DNA of 64,000 nucleotides from Oxyruncus cristatus (taxonomy: Eukaryota > Chordata > Aves > Passeriformes > Cotingidae). The translations under genes and the position numbers were made by a program. Shown here one piece after another: positions 53,684-64,000 of this stretch (within the stretch, counting starts at the first letter, position 1; each line of letters starts with the position of its first letter). The notes beneath the pieces were generated by a model. It worked only from the letters and a program-made list of their open reading frames with translations, searched no databases and was not told the origin of the DNA. The DNA is taken from NCBI GenBank assembly GCA_013399855.1, contig VXAY01005812.1:370394-434393 (forward strand). Reading direction: 5' to 3'.

Positions 53684-54262
53684 GTAGAATCACAGAATCA
53701 TATCATGGCTTGGGTTGGAAGAAACCTTAAAGGTCATCCAGTTCTAACACCCTGCCATGGCAGGGACACCTTCCACTAGCCCAGGTTGCTCCAAGCCCTG
53801 TCCAACCTGGCCTTGGACACTTTCAGGGATGAGGCAGCCACAGTTTCTCTGGGCAACCTGTGCCAGGGCCTCCCCACCCTCACAGGGAACAATTTCCTAG
53901 CAATATCCCATCTATCCCTGCCCTCTGGCAGTCTGAAGCCATTCCCCCTTGTACTGGCACCCTTGTCAATAGTCTCTCTCCATTTTTTCTGTTGGCTCCT
54001 TCAAGCCCTGGAAGGCCACAATCAGGTCACCCCAAAGCTTCTCCTCTCCAGGCTGAACAATCCCAGCTCTCCCAGCCTTTCCTCCCAGCAGAGCTGCTCC
54101 AGCCCTCTGACCATCTTGGGGCCTCCCCTGGACTCTCTCCAGCAGCTCCATGTCCTTGCTGTGCTGTTCCCAGGGCTGGAGCAGCTCTGCAGGGGGGTCT
54201 CACCTGAGGGGCAGAGGGGCAGAATCCCCCCTGCCCTGCTGCCCACACTGCTTTTGCTGCAT
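53684..54262 (-). mobile_element. CR1 LINE fragment, about 580 bases
   Basis: The 3' terminus on the left is GTAGAATCACAGAATCATAT. It continues with GGTTGGAAGAAACCTTAAAG, CCAGGTTGCTCCAAGCCCTG and CTTCTCCTCTCCAGGCTGAA, and ends near CTGCTGCCCACACTGCTTTT. It is one of the least decayed copies here. The 267-codon minus-strand frame over it and the adjoining microsatellite is not a gene. Confidence 0.95.
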
Positions 54263-54392
54263 GATATAGAGAGAGATAGAAATACACACCTACACGTGCC
54301 TGTGCCTACACATCCACACACACACTCACATACATACACACAGTCACATACAGACACATGTATGTATACATAGAGAGATACATATACAATGG
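54263..54392. repeat. CA/TA-rich microsatellite at the 5' edge of a CR1 copy
   Basis: It is an imperfect ACAC, ACAT and ATAC array with AGAGAGATA units at both ends. It directly adjoins the CR1 copy. Confidence 0.8.
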
Positions 54393-55495
54393 GTGTGCCT
54401 CTCTGCCTCTCCTGGTACCCCCCAGCACCCCAAAGCTTTTGTCCCTGACCCCGGTGACGTGCAGTGCCAGTGCTGCGAACCCACGCGGGAGGGGAAAGGC
54501 AGCAGATGGGTACAGACAGAGAGCGAGCGCAGGGAGAGCTGAGCCAATATTGCTCACTATGATAGACAGTGGTCTTAGCACACCAGCAGCCTAATGCAAT
54601 GTTTTTTGCTGTCAATGTTTCGGTAGATATGCTGGCAACGGATGGATTTAAGGAGGAATGTGAAGCGGCAGAGCTCGCTGCTGTTTGCAGCGATCCTCCT
54701 GGTGCAGAGGGTGGGCTGGGCGAGGGCACTGGGCCCGTCACAGTCAGTGGAAATGAGCAGGCACGATGGTTTATGGTGCTACACCACACCAGCATCACAC
54801 CAGCTGAAAGTCCAGCTGAATTCAATGTATGTTTTACCTGCCTGGAGTCTGGTTCCCCTTCAGATAAACTGGGGATGAGATCTGGAGCTGGTGGTGGGGA
54901 AAAACACAGAGTGGGGAAAAATAAGAGAGTTTTGCTACGATGATGGAATTTCCTACGGGATAGACTTACTTTACTCTTAAGAGATCATAACATGAGTACA
55001 TATATATATATTTGTAAATACAGACTGTAATGACTTAGTATTCAGCAATCAAGACACGAGGGAGTTTCCTCCCTGAACAATGCCTTTCTCTCAGTTCCAC
55101 TCCTCAGCTCTGTGTGCCGGGGACTCTGATGCTCAGTGTAACTCCTCCATCCCTGCCTGCTGCTCTAGTCCTGGGTGCTGCATCTCAGAGTCTTTCTCAT
55201 CCCTGTGAATGCCAGAGGCCTCATGCTTTTTGCTTCATCTTCGTACCCTCTCAGAACACCCCGTCTTCCCTTATCTGAGATTTCAGCTGTCTGGACATTT
55301 TAGCTTCCCCCCAGGTGTGTTCCCTGCTCCTACTTCAGGAAATGTCTCAGGATGTGGGATTGCTGCCTGAGCTGGATTCTGCCATGAAAGCCTCCTTTCC
55401 CTGAGGGAAAGCTCCCAGGAGCTCTCTGGGCCCCCTTTCACCCCCCTGCAGCTCATTCTCTTAAATATCTGCAACTTCTTTGAGGTTATTTCACC
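54393..55495. other. Unique spacer between two CR1 copies
   Basis: There is no gene. A short TA run (ACATATATATATATATTTG) occurs near 54997. Confidence 0.5.
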
Positions 55496-56002
55496 TCATA
55501 GAATCACACACCCCATCAAGAATCACAGGATCATAAAATCACAGAATCACAGAATAGTTTGGGTTGGAAGGAACCTTAAAACTCACCCAGTGCCACCCCC
55601 TGTCATGGGCAGGGACACCTTCCACTGTCCCAGGTTGCTCCAAGCCCCGTCCAACCTGCCCTTGGACACTTCCAGGGATGGGGCAGCCACAGCTTCTCTG
55701 GGCAACCTGTGCCAGGGCCTCACTACCTTCTGAGTCAAGAGTTTCTTTCTAATATCTCATCTAACCCTGCCCTCTGGCAGTTTGAAGCTATTGTCCCTTG
55801 TCCAACCACTACGTGCTTGTACAGAAAGTCTCTAAGTTGTCCATGGAGCCTTCTCTTCTCCAGGCTGGCTCCAGAGCAGAGGGGCTCCAGCCCTCGGAGC
55901 ATCTTCATGGTCTCTCTGGACCCACTCTAACAAGTCTGTGTCTTCCTGGTATTGAGGACCCCAGACCTGGATGCAGGACTCCAGGTGAGGTCTTCCCCAG
56001 CT
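55496..56002 (-). mobile_element. CR1 LINE fragment with expanded 3' repeat
   Basis: On the left lies a stretched, decayed terminal repeat (CATAGAATCACACACC, then AAATCACAGAATCACAGAAT). The GGTTGGAAGGAACCTTAAAA block and the usual CR1 order follow, to CTCCAGGTGAGGTCTTCCCC. Confidence 0.95.
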
Positions 56003-56559
56003 GTGCTAGCTTCTGGTATAATTTCAGAAGCTATTTCCAGCTCTTGTCCTGGTTGTCCTGGCTGAATGCTGGTTTGGTTTAACAGCTGAGCACAGATTCT
56101 ATTATGGACAACAGATGCTAGATTCTGTTCTCCCCCCACCTCCAAACCCTTGATTAATACTTCTCATCTTTTTTTTATCTCATGCATCATTTTTCACACC
56201 TTCTGATTTCAGTGGCACTGGGATGCATTTGCTTGGGTAATATTTCCCCTTTTCATCCTGCCCTGCCACATTTTGATATCTCAGTGTGCATCCTACCTTG
56301 TCCTGTTAGCCATGAACTCCAAATGACTATGCAAATTTCAGGAATATTTTGGAACATACACTCCCCCACCTCTCTGGGGCCAAATATTTAATGACTTTTT
56401 CAAATATAAGAGAGGAAGTAGTTGATTAACACATTCATTACTCATTTCTGGTATAGCACAGTCCAACCATCTCAGGGATAGCCCATAATTTTTGTGGTGA
56501 GTGCCCTGTAAACTCACCAACTAACAGCTGTCGCTGTGTAGAACTTGTTTTTTTGAGAA

Positions 56560-57110
56560 ATTAATTCCATTTTGAGTCTTTCCAGTAAGCAAGAATTATA
56601 TCATCATTAGTGTCACGTAGATTTGCATAAGCCTGCTGCCTTGGAGATGATTGTTTATGGTTAGAGCCCTGCTAACTCTGCTGTTGAGGTTCATGGTGTT
56701 GTATAATGGTTGTGTGTGTCCTTATGCTTTTACTGTTCCATCAGTGAGCAGCGAAAGAGGAAATACGATTTGTTAGCAATAAAGCAGTATACAATAGCTA
56801 TTAAAATGGGGTAATTACATAATTAGCACAGTAGTGGTAACTCACCCAGCATGAACAACAGTAAAACAGGCCCCTGTTTCCCTTGGTCTGACTCGAGCCG
56901 GGACCCTAACAAAACTTCCAAAATGGTTATTTAGTTGAAACACTCACGAAAAACTTAAAAGCCATCGTAAAACTGAGAAGGGAGGCCCAAAAAACCACAG
57001 AGAAGCCAAACAGTTTCAAAGAAACAATAGTAAATTAGGTGTTAAAGATATAAAAGCCTGTTCCCTAACAATTTAATTAGGTAGCATGTCTGTTACAGAC
57101 ATTATGCTGC
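56560..57110. other. Candidate conserved non-coding element block
   Basis: About 550 bases of repeat-free, AT-rich sequence lie between two CR1 copies. It is dense in TAATTA-type and CAATAG/ACAATAG motifs (for example GGGGTAATTACATAATTAGC). The absence of repeats here is suggestive, not decisive. Confidence 0.25.
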
Positions 57111-58284
57111 TAGTTTTGGAACCCATGGCAGGGCCTCACAACTCTCAATTCACACTAGCCCCCAAGAGAGGAATTTGTTATGAACGACTGATGTTTTTGC
57201 CCTACAGAAAAGTGTGATGGTAATCAAGTGAAAATGGCAGGTAGCACAAGAAATTACTATTTTTCCTTGCAACTTTCCTTGACATATATTTACAGTAATT
57301 AAAAGCCCACTTTGATGAATAGTTCTGTTTTTAATTAGCACCTGCTTCAGTTTCTTCTGAGCTCATTCCCTCGAAGAAGGATCAAAACAAAAAAAACTCT
57401 CCTGGAATGGGCTTGAGCTTGACTGGCGTGAGATAAGCCTGCCCCCAGCTTCTGTCCTGCCTGCTGGAATGGGGCTTGGCAGGCAGAGGCAGCAGCAGAG
57501 CCCTTCCACTGGGTTTGCAGCCTCGGCTGAGCTCTTCTGCAACCACACAGCATCTCTTGTACTTGGAAGTGAACCTCTTCTTGCCCATCCAAAATCTGGC
57601 TGGTGCGGTTCTGGCTCTGCAAAAGAAAATGAGAATGTCAGTGGTTTTCATGGAATCACAGTTTTGCCTGAGCTGAGCCCACCATTAGTCACTTCAAAGA
57701 TTAAACTTGTGAGGTGGAGCTGGGGACAGGAATGGCAGGGGAGGGAAGGGGGTTGCTTGTTAAGAGGCTGCTGTTAAACTGAAAGGACAGTCCAAGTGCT
57801 TCATTGCCGCTCAAAACGTCACCCCATCACTAGACTCTGCAATAAACCTTCTAGAAAGGCTGACTTTTGCCTCTGAGGCTTTAAAGATGCAGTTTTTCCT
57901 CTTTATGACAAAGGTGGTTGTAGTTAATGTAGACTGCTGTAGAAAGGGCGGGAGCTTGTGGGAAGACTCTCCCTGACCTCTTCTCAAAGGCAGGACACTG
58001 AGCAGTAACTCCTGCTGTGCTCAGGGCAATTTTCAGGGATAAAGTTTCCATCGGAGTGTTGCTTGATGGCTTGTTCTTCCATCACCTCCCAGCAATGTTT
58101 GTACCCAGGAATGGAGATGCCATCATGAACTGAGGGGTCATTTATTTTTAGTGGAGCTTCTTTGCTAAAAAAGTGATAGCACATCCCTGATGGAATCAAC
58201 CAAAACAAGTGGAGAGGTCCTCACATAACCACTGTTGGTTTGCAGGCTTTGCCTCAGTGCTCAGTCTGATTTGGCCTGAAGTTC

Positions 58285-58535
58285 TGTCAGGGGAGTGTCA
58301 GGTTGAATATTGGACAAAGATTCTTCCCCCAGAGGCTGGTTGGGCACTGACCAGGCTCCCCAGGGCAGTGGGCACAGCCCCAAGGCTGCCAGAGCTCCAG
58401 GAGGGTTTGGATGATCCTCTGGGGCACAGGGGGGGACTCTTGGGGATGGGCCTGTGCAGGGCCAGGGGTTGGACTGGATGATCTTTGTGGGTCCCTTCCA
58501 ACTCAGTATATTCTGTGATGCTGTGATTCTGATGG
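58285..58535 (+). mobile_element. CR1 LINE 3' end, well preserved
   Basis: It has GGTTGGGCACTGACCAGGCT, GCAGGGCCAGGGGTTGGACT, GATGATCTTTGTGGGTCCCT and the terminal TTCTGTGATGCTGTGATTCT repeat. Positions 58337-58411 are identical to 24625-24699. Confidence 0.95.
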
Positions 58536-61500
58536 TGAATGTGCCACAGAGAGCCATGTCCTGCCCTACCATCAGCACACCATCTTCATGCTGCCCTGGC
58601 CTGCTCTGAGCCATTGCATCCCCTCAGTGCTGCTTCTCATCCAGCACATCTCAACCAGTGACATGCCAGGACCCGACCAAACGCGACCGAGCCCTTTGGA
58701 GAACTGGCTGAGCTGCCTGCAGAAATGGGGATCTCCAACTCCAGTTTGATGTTTGCCCATTTCAGGATGCAGAGATATGCAGGTCCACTCCAACATTGCC
58801 AGTTGGAGAAGTTAGAGCTTTTCTCTTTCAGAGACTGCACAGGGGTGTGCAGGAGCTGCTCTGTGTGCTCAGGGCCCTCCAGAGAGGGCTGACAGCACTT
58901 CTACGCATGTTTTTGAAGCTTCTAATCCTTACTTACCCCTTTGTGTGCACTTCCAGACCTGTATTGCTGTGCTCAGCTGGAAAAAGGAGTAGCACTTTAA
59001 TATATGACCAGGTCTGCTTCAAGTACCTCTTTGTTTTTCGGGACAGGGGGTGGGGGAAAGCAGCTCTCTTGAGGAAGAGCCGCTCCCTGCAGCCCAGGTG
59101 TGGTTCCTGTATTTTGAGAACATGCACGCCCTCACTGGGTTACAAGCGCAGAATGAGACTGGGCTGAAAGTGCCTCTACTCGAGAGAGGCACACACACTG
59201 CAGGACCTGGGGATGCTCCCACGGAACTGTGCAGGCAGAACTGGATCTCAGTGGTAGCAACCTGTGGGATTGGATGGCCAGGTTCCTCTGCCCCCATGTC
59301 GGCCGCTCAGCTGAGCTGCAAAGCTGCAGATAAAGAGCAAAGATCCAGTGACTTGTCTTACTCTGGTATCCGTGTCCAAAGTTTTCTCCCCAGGCCACAG
59401 AGATTCCACTTCTCCTCCCAAGTAGCTGGCAGCAGCTCCCCTCCCAGGGGAGCAGAGGCTCCTGCGTTTCCATGCTGTTGTGTGTGTTTGCAACAGGCTT
59501 TGGAGTGAAATCTTTCTCACAAGGCCTTTTTTTTTTATTAGCACTTCATTGTTTTTTCAGGGCTGGAAACATAAGCTCAGCCATCCCGATGCTATTTTGG
59601 ACCTCACACCTCTACTTGACCTAAGAAAACTAAGGACAGCTGCAAAAATACAAACAAACAAATAACTTAGAGCATTGGATATGCTTTAAACCACTAATGA
59701 GCTAAGCCTAACAACCCCCCTTGGAGGCATATGTTAATTTATATGTTTTCATTAAGTCTAGTCTTCAGCCTCCTGATTTGTCTGTGCAGGGCACAGCATG
59801 GCAGGGTCCTGGGTGAGCAGGGAGGATGGCAGTGGGACCAAAGTTTTGGCAATCAGAGCATTAATACCATGTCTGGTATTAAACATTTGCTTAAAAAGAA
59901 CAGTGACGGTGTCAGGGTGGTGTGATGAGACATTCTGGTCACTTCATGTGCACATCCATCAAGTGAGGCTGCAAGGAGCTGGAGGAATGCACGTAATGGT
60001 GAATAGCAGGGAGGAGGATGGCACAGATCTCCAGCTGTGCACTGAGCCTCCACTGACCAGCCCTCAGTGAGACTCAGGGCCAGGGGCTCATTTCTGCCAG
60101 AGCTGCAAACCCCTGCCCATCCCACTCCACCTTATTCCAGCTGAGCTCAGATTTCCCACACTCAGGCGCAGAAATTGGGGGGAAATGAACCATTCGAGAG
60201 AGGGATGGTAGTGTTCCCCTCCTTGCTTTCTTTTGGTGTTACTAGATGTCAGCGGTTCTGGCATAAACACCATGTTCTCCCTTCACAGCTCTATTTTCCA
60301 GCTCATTCCCGTGAAGCAGCAGTTTTTCGTGACTTCACTCCAGATCTATTGCTCTGGGATTTGGGAAGTGCTGCCACTCCCTCAGCCCACATGGCCGCTG
60401 TGGGGTGGGGAGAAGGAGAAATGGGGAGCAAACAGAGCTGTCACCCTGCACGAAGCAGGAGATGGAGCCTGCCTGTCCTGCCCAGCCCAGCTGCAGCCCC
60501 CGAGGTGGGCAGCGAGGGCTGGGACGGAGGGCCAGGGGCATTCAGGAAGCTGGAGGAAACCATCGCCTCCGTGTATAAATAGCAACATGAGATACTCCCA
60601 CAGCAGCTGCGAGAGTAAAGCACTGGAGACATCCATGCCCTGCAGCTCCTCCTCTGTAATTCCTGGAGGCTAACGCTGTGTGTTGGGTGGTGCAGCTGCC
60701 GGGTCAGTGCCTGGTGAGGTGATGGAGCATCTACTACACCTCCAGCTACCCTGCTGCAGGCCCTTGTGCTCACACTGGGCTATGTGACTTGGGAAACCAT
60801 TCTACCTCGCTCCTCTTACACGGGCAGGTGTGTCCCCTGTGGTTTTTGTCCTCGGTGGTCTGACCTGTGGAGACAACACTGATGATCGGGGGTGTTGAGG
60901 TGATCAGGGGTGTTTTGAGATACCAGAGGGGTGCTGGTGGAGAGAGGAGCCATGAGTGCTCCTTGCCCAGCCCCACTGCGGGCAAGGGACCACCTCCAGA
61001 GACTGCTGCTGTTGTGCCAGGCAGCAGAACTGAGTCCACTGACTTCGAATGTGGCTTTGGTTAGAGAACTGAGATGAGTAAAAATAGAAGCTTACTGTTG
61101 AGGAAAACTGCTTCTGTCTGGGCCTGATTTCCCTGCCCAGGCCAGTGCCACACAGCTGCAGCCTGGCTCCATCACTGTGCTCTGCACCTGCACATGGTCA
61201 GTGCACTGCAATTGCAGCACTTCAGAGGGGACTCTGGTCTTCAGGGCTCTGCTTGAGGGTAGCCAGCCTCCAATATTTGGGGCTCCACATCAGTCATATT
61301 TAAAACATATTATTTATTTGCACTGAGATTGCCCTGAGAAGCTTCCTAGCTCTGCTAGGAAGTTCCCACCCTGTTTTACTTATGATCTAACCTTGCAGTT
61401 CGTAACCCTTTGGCTGGGGGTGGGCATCTATGAGATGGAAAACTCATTGCCCCTGCTTTTTTGGGGAATGTGGTCATTTCGCAGCTGGACTCAGCTGCAG

Positions 61501-62011
61501 TTGGATGACAATGGGAAAAGACTTTAGGGCCCTCAGGGAAGTGAAGAGAAGAGCAGGTCATAGACTGGACACATGCCTCTTGAAAATGATCCAAAGGCTG
61601 TAGTCTGCTTAGGTACAACAGAATACTGGTGGGTGTAAGAGCAAAGGCTGAGGGAACTGGAACAATTTGGCCAAGATCAACCTGGAATTAGCTGATCTCT
61701 TAAATTGTCTTCCAGGCAAGGTTCTTCAGCTCCTGGAACTGCAGCACCATCTTTGGTTTGCCTTGTAGAGGTGAAGTCATTTTACAGGTGATCTTAGCCC
61801 TAGAACAGGATCAAGGTTTTTTTTAAGGCACACATTCCCCTGGGTACTAATGGGTTTCTGGGATGGCTCCTCTAGAGAAGTGTGGAACCATTTGTTTAGA
61901 TCACATCTCATCCTGCCAGCTCCTGCTTCCTCTGTCTTTCTGCAGATAACTTTCACTCCATGTTGCAACAGCCTGTATGGCCACCCACCCTCTCCTTCCC
62001 TGCACCCGCAG
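58536..62011. other. Intergenic DNA without recognisable gene
   Basis: The sequence is unique. It has a GC-richer portion near 60385-60560 with short overlapping frames on both strands. I see no protein family signature. Confidence 0.55.
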
Positions 62012-62075
62012 GTGATCACCAAAAACACAGGAAGAAGCTACAGCATCTGAAACCAGCAAACTCCAGCAGATGCAG
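62012..62075 (+). CDS. Candidate 64-base internal exon of an unknown transcript
   Basis: A strong pyrimidine tract ending CGCAG (62007-62011) precedes it and CAG|GTGAGT follows at 62076. One frame is fully open, starting at 62014 with a polar, basic translation (DHQKHRKKLQHLKP...). The other two frames contain stops. I do not recognise the peptide. It may be coding, non-coding exon or chance. In mammals SMIM23 lies on the same strand between FGF18 and FBXW11, but I see no convincing likeness to it. Confidence 0.25.
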
Positions 62076-62230
62076 GTGAGTACCAGCAGTCATGAGGGCA
62101 CCCTCAGAAAGAACGGAGCACCTCTGTCCAAATAGTGCCCATCTGGAAGAGGAGAGACTGCTGGAACCTCACCCAGATCTGACATCCCCCATTGGGTGGT
62201 CACGTGTTTCACAAGCACTCGTGATGTGAC

Positions 62231-62578
62231 TTACACCAGGAAGGGTTTCCTCTGCTTTTTGGTGGGATCTGGTGTTGGTTCTAGCTCCTCAGCCAAAGCC
62301 TGTGGGGAGGCTGCCTGTTCACTGTCAAATGGTGTTCTTACTTCAGTGGCCTGAGTTTCTTCACATTCCTCTATCATCTCCCTCATTTTTGGACAAACTA
62401 CATTCAGATTTTCTTTTCTTCCTCCCATCTTAGGAATAAAATAACTCAGAGGATTTGTTCCACTACAATTCCTCTTCTCAGAAGAACAGTAGATAGATGT
62501 TTCAAGCTGCATCTGATTTGATTTAGGGTCTTGTTTCTGTTGCTGAGGTACATTTTCCTCGCAGTGAGGGCAGGCTCC
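62231..62578 (-). CDS. Candidate terminal exon of an unknown minus-strand gene (hypothetical)
   Basis: An open frame of about 115 codons runs on the minus strand from a stop at 62579-62581 to a stop at 62231-62233. An in-frame Met occurs at 62512, but an acceptor-like CTGCGAG near 62560 could instead open an exon there. The translation is hydrophilic and reads like real protein. It begins ENVPQQQKQDPK, passes an IPKMGGRKENLNVV stretch and an acidic MREMIEECEETQ stretch, and ends in a Pro/Thr/Glu-rich tail with a basic KKQRKPFLV terminus. I do not recognise a family. It lies about 400 bases downstream, on the same strand, of the membrane-helix segment at 62964-63143, so both may belong to one gene or pseudogene. 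No splice donor linking them is obvious. Confidence 0.25.
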   Translation of the reverse strand, partial: GACPHCEENVPQQQKQDPKSNQMQLETSIYCSSEKRNCSGTNPLSYFIPKMGGRKENLNVVCPKMREMIEECEETQATEVRTPFDSEQAASPQALAEELEPTPDPTKKQRKPFLV

Positions 62579-62963
62579 TCAGAGCCGTGATGATTCACTG
62601 AGCTTCACGAAAGTCTGGTTTGCCAGTTGTGTTGTCTGGCTGTTGCTGGATTTATGAATCAGATCTACCTTGGACCTTCCCACAAACCCAAGGGTTTCAA
62701 CTGGGTGAAGGCTGAGTGTTAACAGGAGCTGGTCAGAATGTGAAACTTCCATTCCAGGAGAATCTCTGAGACTCCCCGGTTCTTTTTGTTATGCATCAAG
62801 ATAAAAAGGTTAAATTGGGAAGTTTCCTATGAAACATAAATTTAGAAACGATTCAGAAAAGAAAGCCTTGTTTAAATGACTTATTTCTATTTTCCTATTA
62901 TAAAAAAACAGGAAAACTAAGACATTAGGCAGTGCAAAATCTAAAATGTCTATGAGGTTTGAG

Positions 62964-63143
62964 TCAATATTCAACTATTTGCAGCAGTGGAATCAAAAAG
63001 ACCATAATGAAACAAAGCACGTCAATGCCATTGAGAAGAACCATTGCAGCGGTGATGAAACACCATGTTTTGACAATCTCCTGTTGTAGAATTTCATTGA
63101 AATTGACAAACTGCCGAGAAATATTTTGATTTTTGAATAGACT
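62964..63143 (-). CDS. Candidate exon encoding a C-terminal membrane helix (unknown protein)
   Basis: This minus-strand frame of 59 codons plus TGA is bounded upstream by a TAA at 63144-63146. A first part reads ISRQFVNFNEILQQEIVKTW. Roughly 30 mostly hydrophobic residues follow (CFITAAMVLLNGIDVLCFIM, then VFLIPLL), then a short IVEY end. That is the make-up of a tail-anchored or multi-pass membrane protein. A pyrimidine-containing acceptor, CTCGGCAG ending at 63111, could open the exon in this frame. There is no good start Met. I do not recognise the protein. It may be an exon, a relic of one, or chance. Confidence 0.25.
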   Translation of the reverse strand, partial: SLFKNQNISRQFVNFNEILQQEIVKTWCFITAAMVLLNGIDVLCFIMVFLIPLLQIVEY

Positions 63144-63734
63144 TTACTGGATGAGAAATTGCTGCGTTGAAAAATTTTCAGCTGGCTCTGCCGCAAACTG
63201 AGTCAACAGCTGACGAGCAGACCATCGTCACTGCTGGGAGGGCCTAGAGACAGCGAGGCAGACACAAAGGGGTCAAACCCTGAGCATTTTAGCAGTCACT
63301 CATCAAATACCATTTGACTTGAGCAGGAAGCTGGACTAAAAAAGAATGACAGCGTTTGGCACTTGGTGGGTGTCCAGATGGCCCAGCGTTAGGCGCTGGC
63401 TTCTAGGAGCGGATGCTGCCCAAGTTGTTATCAAGTTCTCTCACAGCACCATTGCCGAGACTGACAAGTCCGAATGCCTTTGTCAGGAGCCAAAGTCAGG
63501 TCCTAAATCAGCCTCCAAATTTCAAGCAGATGTAAGATGTGAAAGTAGGAGGAAGACAGCAAGAGGAGCTGTTCGTTGGAACAGACACACTGGAATGTGC
63601 ACTCATGTTCTCTGCTGGAGGGGCCTCTGCCAAAGGAGAACATCAGTTCTGAGGAACAGCTGGTTCAAACTGACACCTAATCTCCTGTGAAGGGATTTCA
63701 TGTCCATCCACAGCACAGGAATCTTCACTATCTG

Positions 63735-63740
63735 GTAAGT
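63735..63740 (+). other. Strong splice-donor-like site
   Basis: ATCTG|GTAAGTATG fits the donor consensus well. Together with the exon candidate at 62012 it suggests a + strand transcript at the right edge. No matching acceptor is certain. Confidence 0.25.
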
Positions 63741-64000
63741 ATGAAAGCCCACTTTGTTCTGTTGGCAGTTTCAGAACAAGAGAAAACAAGCACAAAATCC
63801 ACAACTGCCTCACTTCCAGTAATTACTTTTAAACTAGTTAAAGTATATACTTGAAATGCTAAAAAATAATAGTTTAAGACTTAAGAAGAACTGTCAGCCA
63901 GAAAAATATGTGCCCTGTTCTTGGGTACATAATGATGTGCTGCTTTGTCTCTAGGTGCAAAACTCAGCCAGGCTCAACCCAACCTGTGGCACTGCAGCTG
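63741..64000. other. Right edge, nothing recognised
   Basis: The sequence is AT-rich and unique. No gene or element was seen. Confidence 0.5.

Noticed and set aside
54022..54825. 267-codon minus-strand open frame, the longest in the window
   Set aside because: It spans a CR1 copy, a microsatellite and unique DNA, so its openness is a by-product of repeat composition.
63346..63690. 114-codon + strand frame at the right edge
   Set aside because: It starts with a Met but has no recognisable domain and no clear link to the donor at 63735 in frame. Only the donor is reported.
36311..64000. 3' end of FBXW11, the expected convergent neighbour of FGF18
   Set aside because: I looked for its WD-repeat and C-terminal sequence on the minus strand and did not find it. 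It must lie beyond the right edge.

Overview
The window is vertebrate nuclear DNA, almost certainly from a bird. It holds many CR1 LINE fragments in both orientations, typically the avian kind whose 3' end is an 8-base ATTCTGTG-like repeat. It has no bacterial-style gene packing, and its one recognisable gene is split by large introns. I could not narrow the species further.

The recognisable gene is the 3' part of FGF18 (fibroblast growth factor 18) on the + strand. Two coding exons are present. A 107-base exon at 16897-17003 and the terminal exon at 35280-35546 together encode the last 123 residues plus the split codon of Ala84, in human-like numbering. The N-terminal 84 or so residues, including the secretion signal, must lie on exons left of the window. 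Positions 1-16896 are the end of the intron before the first exon seen. Positions 17004-35279 are an 18.3 kb intron. The 3'UTR follows the stop and carries three clusters of polyadenylation signals, the last near 36281.

The upstream intron contains a 400-base CpG-rich island (5941-6340), a 19-C run, an AT-rich patch and a few short CR1 3' ends. The 18.3 kb intron contains four CR1 pieces, a 35-base tandem duplication and an AATAAA/poly(A) tract.

Downstream of FGF18 (36.3-64 kb) the window is intergenic. It holds a 28-base minisatellite (43173-43312), a 56-T homopolymer, a second CpG-rich patch (50340-50740), a CA-type microsatellite, an old decayed CR1 and a group of younger CR1 copies at 47.6-58.5 kb. 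Several repeat-free, AT-rich stretches have the look of conserved non-coding elements, which would fit a developmental signalling gene; this needs an alignment to confirm.

The last 2 kb (62.0-63.8 kb) is the least explained part. It has a 64-base + strand exon candidate with good splice sites, a strong lone + strand donor at 63735, and two minus-strand open segments that read like protein, one of them ending in a membrane-spanning helix. I recognise none of these. They are the best candidates for something unannotated, but they are unproven. I found no exotic multi-gene system.
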